In this document: positions 48,378 through 52,618 of the stretch, piece after piece
How positions within the stretch are numbered: the first letter of the stretch is position 1
How the letters are laid out: each line of letters starts with the position of its first letter
Assembly (NCBI GenBank): GCA_030429975.1
Contig: JAUIGB010000004.1
Location: forward strand, 1-52,618
Reading direction: 5' to 3'
From: a bacterium
GTDB taxonomy: Bacteria; Patescibacteriota; Saccharimonadia; Saccharimonadales; Saccharimonadaceae
DNA length: 52,618 bases
Notes under the pieces: generated by a model
The model's database searches: none
What the model saw: the letters and a program-made list of their open reading frames with translations, nothing else
Told to the model about the DNA's origin: nothing
Translations under genes and position numbers: made by a program

Positions 48378-49976
48378 ATGTCTAGTGGTTATGAGTTGGT
48401 AGGAAAAACATCCGAGGGGTTGTTGTATTTAACTGATGAAGGTAAAAAGCGTATTGAATCATGGGTCACGGATGTAGAGGCACCTGTTTATGCCTTCTCC
48501 GAGGATGCTGATCCGCAGGCGGTAGCCGCGGCAATGGCGCGTTTGTCTAGAAACTCTAATGATCTGAGAACTATTATTGCGAGTGAATTTATTGAAGATT
48601 CCGATAAGGAAATTGGACTTTTGCGACGAGTCGTGAACCAGTTTGGCGATGATTCGGTTATGCAGCTCTACCCCCTACAAGTGGTGGTTGAAGGCATGAG
48701 CAACCTGGCTACCAAGGAAGTTGAATGGGGTCGGCTTGCGGCATATCTAGAGCAATCCACTAGATACCTAAGGTTTGATAAAAAAGACGAAAATGGGCGT
48801 TATGCATACTATACTCCCGCCGAATTTGACGATGAGACGACAGAACTCTACGAGAAAACAAATAACGAGATATTTGATATATATTCATCGCTGTATGAAA
48901 AATTAAAGCAATATATTATGGACAATTCTAGTACTCCCGAAGAGGAGCGAGACGGAGCCTGGCGTACAGCATGTCATGCACAGGCATGTGATGGGGTTCG
49001 TTCGCTTTTGCCAGCATCAACGAAGGCCACGGTCGGTATAGTTGGTAGTGCTCAAGCAGTTAACAATATGATTCAACATCTTCGTTCTCATGAGCTACCA
49101 GAGATGAATAAAATTGGCGGACAGGTACTGGATGCGGTGCGCGCAGTTGCTCCTGTGTTTTTCGAGAGAACAGATATGCCCACTAGGGGTGACCTAATAG
49201 TTCATCATCGTAGTGAAACTCGTGATCAATCGAAAGAGTTAGCGAAACAGATATTGCCCGAAGTAGAAGTCAGTAAAGAGGATATGGGCCCGGGCGTCAA
49301 ATTGGTGGGGGTTGATGGAACCGAAGACGAGCTTGTCGTGAAAATACTGGCCGATTCTAGCGACTATCCCTATGAAAAGATTATCGAGGTGGTCGAACAA
49401 TTAGGCACTGAAAAAAAGGAAGAGATTTTAAAAACCTATATAGGTGACCGTTATAACCGCAGGGCCAAGCCGGGCCGTGCATTTGAATTTATACACTATA
49501 CCTTTGAGGTGCAGTGTGATTATGGAGCATTTCGTGACATACAAAGGCACAGGATTGTAGACGGTCTAGACTGGCAGTCGCTGGATATAAGGCTTGGGCA
49601 TGTGACTCCAGATATTATAGTTGATGCTGGATTAGATCAAGCCTATCAAAGTGCCTTCAAAAAGAGTCAAGAATTGTATGGCGAACTAAAAAAGCGGGGC
49701 TACGATGACCAGGCACAATACGCTACCCTGTTTGGCCATATGATGCGATTCACTGTGAAAATTAACGCGCGATCACTGGTGCATACCGCTGAATTGCGAA
49801 CAAGTCCCCAGGGTCATCCGGCGTACAGAAAGGTGTATCAGGACATGCATAAGCTTGTGGCGGAGGTTCATCCGAATGTTGCGGAAGCCATGAAATTCGT
49901 TAGTCAGTCAGAAGATGAGGAGCTGGCTAGACTTGGGGCCGAGAAATACAATCAGCAAAAATACGGAAACAAGTAG
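48378..49976 (+). CDS. tandem-domain ThyX-like flavin-dependent thymidylate synthase
   Basis: 532 residues, about twice a normal ThyX (220-250). First half: FGDDSVMQLYPLQVVVEGMSN, EQSTRYLRFD (about 125-134) and ARTACHAQACDGVRSLLPASTKATVG. Second half: HYTFEVQCDYGAFRDIQRHRIVDGLDWQSLDIR (about 373-405) and ARSLVHTAELRTSPQGHPAYRK. The ThyX motif RHRxxSx5SxR is degenerate: RHR is lost in domain 1 (EWGRL), and in domain 2 the first Ser is Asp. It probably methylates dUMP with methylene-THF and FAD as a pseudo-dimer. GAGAGGATG precedes the ATG. Confidence 0.82.
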   Translation: MSSGYELVGKTSEGLLYLTDEGKKRIESWVTDVEAPVYAFSEDADPQAVAAAMARLSRNSNDLRTIIASEFIEDSDKEIGLLRRVVNQFGDDSVMQLYPLQVVVEGMSNLATKEVEWGRLAAYLEQSTRYLRFDKKDENGRYAYYTPAEFDDETTELYEKTNNEIFDIYSSLYEKLKQYIMDNSSTPEEERDGAWRTACHAQACDGVRSLLPASTKATVGIVGSAQAVNNMIQHLRSHELPEMNKIGGQVLDAVRAVAPVFFERTDMPTRGDLIVHHRSETRDQSKELAKQILPEVEVSKEDMGPGVKLVGVDGTEDELVVKILADSSDYPYEKIIEVVEQLGTEKKEEILKTYIGDRYNRRAKPGRAFEFIHYTFEVQCDYGAFRDIQRHRIVDGLDWQSLDIRLGHVTPDIIVDAGLDQAYQSAFKKSQELYGELKKRGYDDQAQYATLFGHMMRFTVKINARSLVHTAELRTSPQGHPAYRKVYQDMHKLVAEVHPNVAEAMKFVSQSEDEELARLGAEKYNQQKYGNK

Positions 49977-49995
49977 AAATCTTAAATGATGTCGG

Positions 49996-50514
49996 TTATT
50001 CGAACTGACGACCGATGACATTGTTCGGGTCTTCACGGTTGAACAGCACTTCGCTTCCCTCTAGTAAGTGAACCTTGCTTATTCCGCTATCCAGCATTGT
50101 ATTCCAGCAAGGTTCGCAACACCACCAATGTCCCCATAGATATAGCTCGGCTCCCTCTAGGTTTTGTATACCAACTTCGCGGGCGTCATTAATCGCGGAT
50201 TGTTCCGAATGATTTTTTGGATGGCAACCCTCGCATAGTTCGTAATCTTCGCCTGTTTTCGAGCCACGCTTTACGCGTTCGCACTCGTTGTTTTCGTGGT
50301 AGTCGCTACCATTCGCGCCTATGCCAACTATCGCACCGTCGCGCACGATAATACTGCTGTTTGGCATGACTTTGTCTAGCGAGTATCGCTGTGCGTATTC
50401 GCGCGCCATCTGCATGAATAGGTTGTTCATGCTGGTGTACTCAATCGTGGCCTCGTCTGGCATATATGGATATTCAATTTTTTGACCGTTCGGCAACCCC
50501 TCATGGTTCGGCAT
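49996..50514 (-). CDS. dCMP deaminase-like zinc cytidine/deoxycytidylate deaminase
   Basis: About 172 residues from ATG 50514 (MPNHEGLP; GAAGGGAC upstream). Zinc-dependent deaminase signature: HSEQSAIND (H-x-E) and WCCEPCWNTM (C-x2-C). Cys residues in ECERVKR and CEGCHPKN match the extra zinc/regulatory region of dCMP deaminases. Converts dCMP to dUMP, the ThyX substrate. It is convergent with the ThyX gene; together with dcd and tmk it makes a short dTTP route. Confidence 0.85.
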   Translation of the reverse strand: MPNHEGLPNGQKIEYPYMPDEATIEYTSMNNLFMQMAREYAQRYSLDKVMPNSSIIVRDGAIVGIGANGSDYHENNECERVKRGSKTGEDYELCEGCHPKNHSEQSAINDAREVGIQNLEGAELYLWGHWWCCEPCWNTMLDSGISKVHLLEGSEVLFNREDPNNVIGRQFE

Positions 50515-50552
50515 ATTCTGTCCCTTCTGAATGTAATTAATCACATTATAAC

Positions 50553-50580
50553 AAAAAGACCCCTGGTACGGGGCCTTTTT
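50553..50580. terminator. bidirectional-looking terminator after rplA
   Basis: AAAAAGaCCCC-tggtac-GGGGcCTTTTT. It ends the rplA transcript (minus strand) immediately upstream of the dCMP deaminase gene. Confidence 0.85.
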
Positions 50581-50594
50581 GTTAATGGGACACT

Positions 50595-51596
50595 CTAGCT
50601 AATACTAGATTCTACTTTGATACCAGGACCCATAGTGGTGCTGACACTAGTAGTGTTTATATAGTTACCCTTTAAGCTGGATGGTTTTTGTGCTTTTAGG
50701 CTCTCAAAGAACGCATTAGCATTTACCAATAGCTTGTCCGCTCCAAAACTCACTTTACCAATAGCAATGTGAACAATGGCTTGCTTGTCTACACGGTATT
50801 CTACGCGACCGGCTTTTGCTTCCGTAACGGCCTTGGCTACGTCTGTCGCTACAGTGCCACTCTTTGGGTTTGGCATCAGACCGCGTGGGCCAAGTAGACG
50901 TGCGTACTTACCGAGCTTAGGCATGTATTGTGGAGTTGCGACTAAGATGTCAAAGTTCAATTCTTCTTTGTCTAGTTGTTTGAGGAATTCTTCGTCACCT
51001 ACCACGTCCGCTCCGGCTTTTTTCGCGTCAGCATGTAGGTCTTCTGGTGCGAATACGGCTACGCGTACCGTTTTACCGGTTCCGTTTGGTAGCGCTACTG
51101 TCGCACGGATATTCTGATCTGCCTGCCGTGGGTCTACGCCTAGGCGTACGTGTACCTCTACGCTAGCGTCAAATTTAACAGGGTTTGTTTGTACCGCTAG
51201 ATCCAGGGCTTCCTTTAGGCTGTACATTTTGTTTCGGTCGACTAATTCCGCGACCTTTCGGTAGTTTTTACCGCGTCGTTCGATGCGCGGTCGTACCTTT
51301 GGTGCTTCGCCCTTTTTGACGGTTGCTTTCGCGTCATCTGACTGTGGAGTCGTGTCGCCAGCTTCTTTGCGGGCCTCTTTTTCCATTTTTTCAGCAACTT
51401 CTTTTTGAGCCTTTTCACTACGCTTGCCTGCTTTGGCGGCGGTTTTTTCTTCGGATACCTCTTCCGTATCCGCAGGTGTTTCCGCTGACTGGTCAGCACC
51501 CTTAATCGCCGATTCAATTTCGGCAATTGTGTTCTTGTCGGTAACTTCTAGACCGAGTTCTTTTGCTTTTTCTAGCAATTCTGCTTTTTTAGCCAT
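50595..51596 (-). CDS. rplA: 50S ribosomal protein L1 with N-terminal extension
   Basis: 333 residues from ATG 51596; typical bacterial L1 is about 230. The L1 domain starts near residue 95 (KNYRKVAELVDRNKMYSLKEAL) and contains the hallmark GRLLGPRGLMPNPKSGTV-type segment (RLLGPRGLMPNPKSGTVATDV) and the terminal GNYINTTSVSTTMGPGIKV. The first 30 residues (KKAELLEKAKELGLEVTDKNTIAEIESAIKG) look like a HeH/SAP-type helix-extension-helix, followed by an Ala/Glu/Lys-rich linker. L1 binds 23S rRNA at the L1 stalk. rplK is not adjacent. Confidence 0.96.
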   Translation of the reverse strand: MAKKAELLEKAKELGLEVTDKNTIAEIESAIKGADQSAETPADTEEVSEEKTAAKAGKRSEKAQKEVAEKMEKEARKEAGDTTPQSDDAKATVKKGEAPKVRPRIERRGKNYRKVAELVDRNKMYSLKEALDLAVQTNPVKFDASVEVHVRLGVDPRQADQNIRATVALPNGTGKTVRVAVFAPEDLHADAKKAGADVVGDEEFLKQLDKEELNFDILVATPQYMPKLGKYARLLGPRGLMPNPKSGTVATDVAKAVTEAKAGRVEYRVDKQAIVHIAIGKVSFGADKLLVNANAFFESLKAQKPSSLKGNYINTTSVSTTMGPGIKVESSIS

Positions 51597-51702
51597 GATT
51601 AGACTAATCCTTTCTGTGGTGCAAGCGATGGTTGTACCATCTCCCAACATTGATTGTTATGTATTGATTATACCAAAACAGGGGTAGATTGTCTACATGG
51701 AA

Positions 51703-51731
51703 TTGACATAATTTACTAACGATATTAAAAT
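51703..51731 (+). promoter_or_regulatory. cassette promoter
   Basis: TTGACA (51703-51708), 17-nt spacer, TAAAAT (51726-51731), leader of about 65 nt with a CCGTCA/TGACGG hairpin and AGGAAG before ATG 51801. Confidence 0.7.
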
Positions 51732-51800
51732 ATCCTAGATTCCGTCAAACTGACGGGACTAGTACATCGGCGTAGCCGGTCAGTAGAGAGAGTAGGAAGC

Positions 51801-52091
51801 ATGAGCTTTCTGTCAAAGATAGCGGGCTTGTTTGCCCCATTCAGATCCGAGCCCTCACCGCTTTCGGGCGTGTCATGGGAGCTCCTTGAGGACAGCGACG
51901 AGCTGTACGTTCGTGAACGCGCCGTGTTTCGCGTGAATGGCGAGGGCGCCAACATGACCTTCACCTACCTAGGTGGAACCGCCGGTGAAATCCTGGATGA
52001 CAAACTGCAAGACTTCGGAGGTTGTCCGATAACGATGGCGCAGTTAGACCGTCTGATGCCGGAAACCGCCCAAGGGCCCATCATCCACTGA
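51801..52091 (+). CDS. GC-rich cassette protein, unknown
   Basis: 96 residues, soluble. LSGVSWELLEDSDELYVRERAVFRVNGEGANMTFTYLGGTAGE is beta-rich; the C-terminus (GGCPITMAQLDRLMPETA) is mixed. Not recognised. AGGAAG lies 5 nt before the ATG. Single-gene cassette with a canonical promoter and two downstream hairpins. Confidence 0.66.
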   Translation: MSFLSKIAGLFAPFRSEPSPLSGVSWELLEDSDELYVRERAVFRVNGEGANMTFTYLGGTAGEILDDKLQDFGGCPITMAQLDRLMPETAQGPIIH

Positions 52092-52101
52092 TGCTACTAT
52101 A

Positions 52102-52163
52102 GCGACGCTGGCGCGGGAGATTCCCGCCCAGCGTCGCGTACGCACCCCGTGAGGGTGTTTTTT
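52102..52163 (+). terminator. two hairpins ending the cassette
   Basis: A long stem GCGACGCTGG / CCAGCGTCGC (52102-52137) without a T run is followed by CACCC-cgtga-GGGTG and TTTTTT (52143-52163), a standard terminator. Confidence 0.8.
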
Positions 52164-52169
52164 AATATA

Positions 52170-52198
52170 TTGACAAATTATGATTTTTATGATAATAT
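52170..52198 (+). promoter_or_regulatory. promoter of last cassette gene
   Basis: TTGACA (52170-52175), 17-nt spacer, TAATAT (52193-52198). Leader of about 85 nt, then GAGAGGGTG before ATG 52293. Confidence 0.6.
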
Positions 52199-52292
52199 CT
52201 AGATAATAATTGATGATCTATAAAAAGCCAGTTGCTGTTTTTGATCAACAATGATCGTTGACAAGCAAGAGCAAAAAACCGAGAGGGTGACC

Positions 52293-52618
52293 ATGTGTCA
52301 TGATGCGAGGACCCCGACTGTTCAGCAAGACGCCGAGCAGCTAGCCGAGATCGCGAAACGGCTGGATAGACTATCCATTGCCGATGCCGACGCCGATACG
52401 CGGAGCCTGTTCTTCGCGACAATTCGCAATTTGAGTCAGCTGGCAAGCAGTGCCAGAAGCGAGCTGGAATTTCGTGAATCGACAGGCATGGATCCCGAGA
52501 CGGGTCTGGAGTCGGCCGAAACCCACGTTTACGTGGTGACCAACCCCGAGATTCCGGACGACGAACCATATACTCGTCGTCACGAAAAGAGTCCAACGGT
52601 CATCGCGACGTCGCATGA
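52293..52618 (+). CDS. GC-rich cassette protein, partial at window end
   Basis: The frame is open for 108 codons from ATG 52293 to the window edge. The visible protein starts MCHDARTPTVQQ and has a helical region (QLAEIAKRLDRLSIADADADTRSLFFATIRNLSQLASSARSELEF) followed by HVYVVTNPEIPDDEPY. Unrecognised. It has its own promoter and Shine-Dalgarno, and GC-rich codons like the other cassettes. Minus-strand open frames over it are shadows. Confidence 0.62.
   Translation, partial: MCHDARTPTVQQDAEQLAEIAKRLDRLSIADADADTRSLFFATIRNLSQLASSARSELEFRESTGMDPETGLESAETHVYVVTNPEIPDDEPYTRRHEKSPTVIATSH

Noticed and set aside
52162-52616. Two minus-strand open frames at the window end
   Set aside because: The plus strand has promoter, Shine-Dalgarno and an ATG frame open to the edge; the minus frames are shadows.

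Overview
The window reads as chromosome of a Patescibacteria (CPR) member, most probably a Candidatus Saccharibacteria (TM7) cell. The evidence is the gene style: short intergenic spaces, TGA used as stop, a tandem-domain ThyX-like protein, pilin and surface-protein genes of CPR type, and many small genes without clear relatives. Many native genes have a -10 hexamer only 6-7 nt before the start codon, as expected for leaderless mRNAs. The phylum call is inference from content, not from a marker tree. No rRNA, tRNA, CRISPR array or classical insertion sequence was found.

Layout. 0-12.8 kb: housekeeping genes (tgt, an AI-2E-type permease, cysS, an NrnA-like DHH phosphoesterase, recR, a YbaB-type protein, a GT39-like membrane protein, dnaB, dnaX) plus small unknowns. 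dnaB is broken: about 29 codons are missing and the frame shifts at the junction. 12.9-20.7 kb: rplJ-rplL with an L10 leader and attenuator, a prepilin gene, an orphan acyl-CoA dehydrogenase, and a NatA/NatB-like ABC exporter. 20.7-24.5 kb: an accessory island (below). 24.5-28.3 kb: small membrane and unknown genes, including DUF2200. 28.9-43.1 kb: two paralogous sensor kinase/response regulator pairs, a third regulator, a DUF348/3D wall protein, a methyltransferase and a large surface protein. 43.9-52.6 kb: a pilin-like protein, an MpaB/DUF2236 oxygenase, a pyrimidine deoxynucleotide set (tmk, dcd, tandem ThyX, dCMP deaminase), and rplA.

The island at about 20.67-24.50 kb is the strongest candidate for an undescribed system. 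One strong promoter drives four small winged-helix proteins (three with an N-terminal coiled coil) and then a winged-helix protein fused to a C-terminal HEPN-like domain with an R-x4-H motif. Both flanks carry an inverted copy of a 30-bp CATATG-rich repeat (29/30 identical) and an inverted copy of a long structured element, probably a small RNA. The two RNA copies share invariant blocks, while several of their stems differ in sequence but keep pairing. An AbrB-like regulator gene lies beside the right-hand repeat.

A second large-scale pattern is a set of about fourteen GC-rich, mostly single-gene cassettes scattered between native genes. Each has its own sigma70-like promoter, a leader of tens of nt, a Shine-Dalgarno site and usually a strong hairpin terminator. 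Two cassette proteins are paralogs, and three pairs of cassettes share near-identical 3' ends. They look like acquired moron-type units, perhaps from a high-GC host or its phages (inference).
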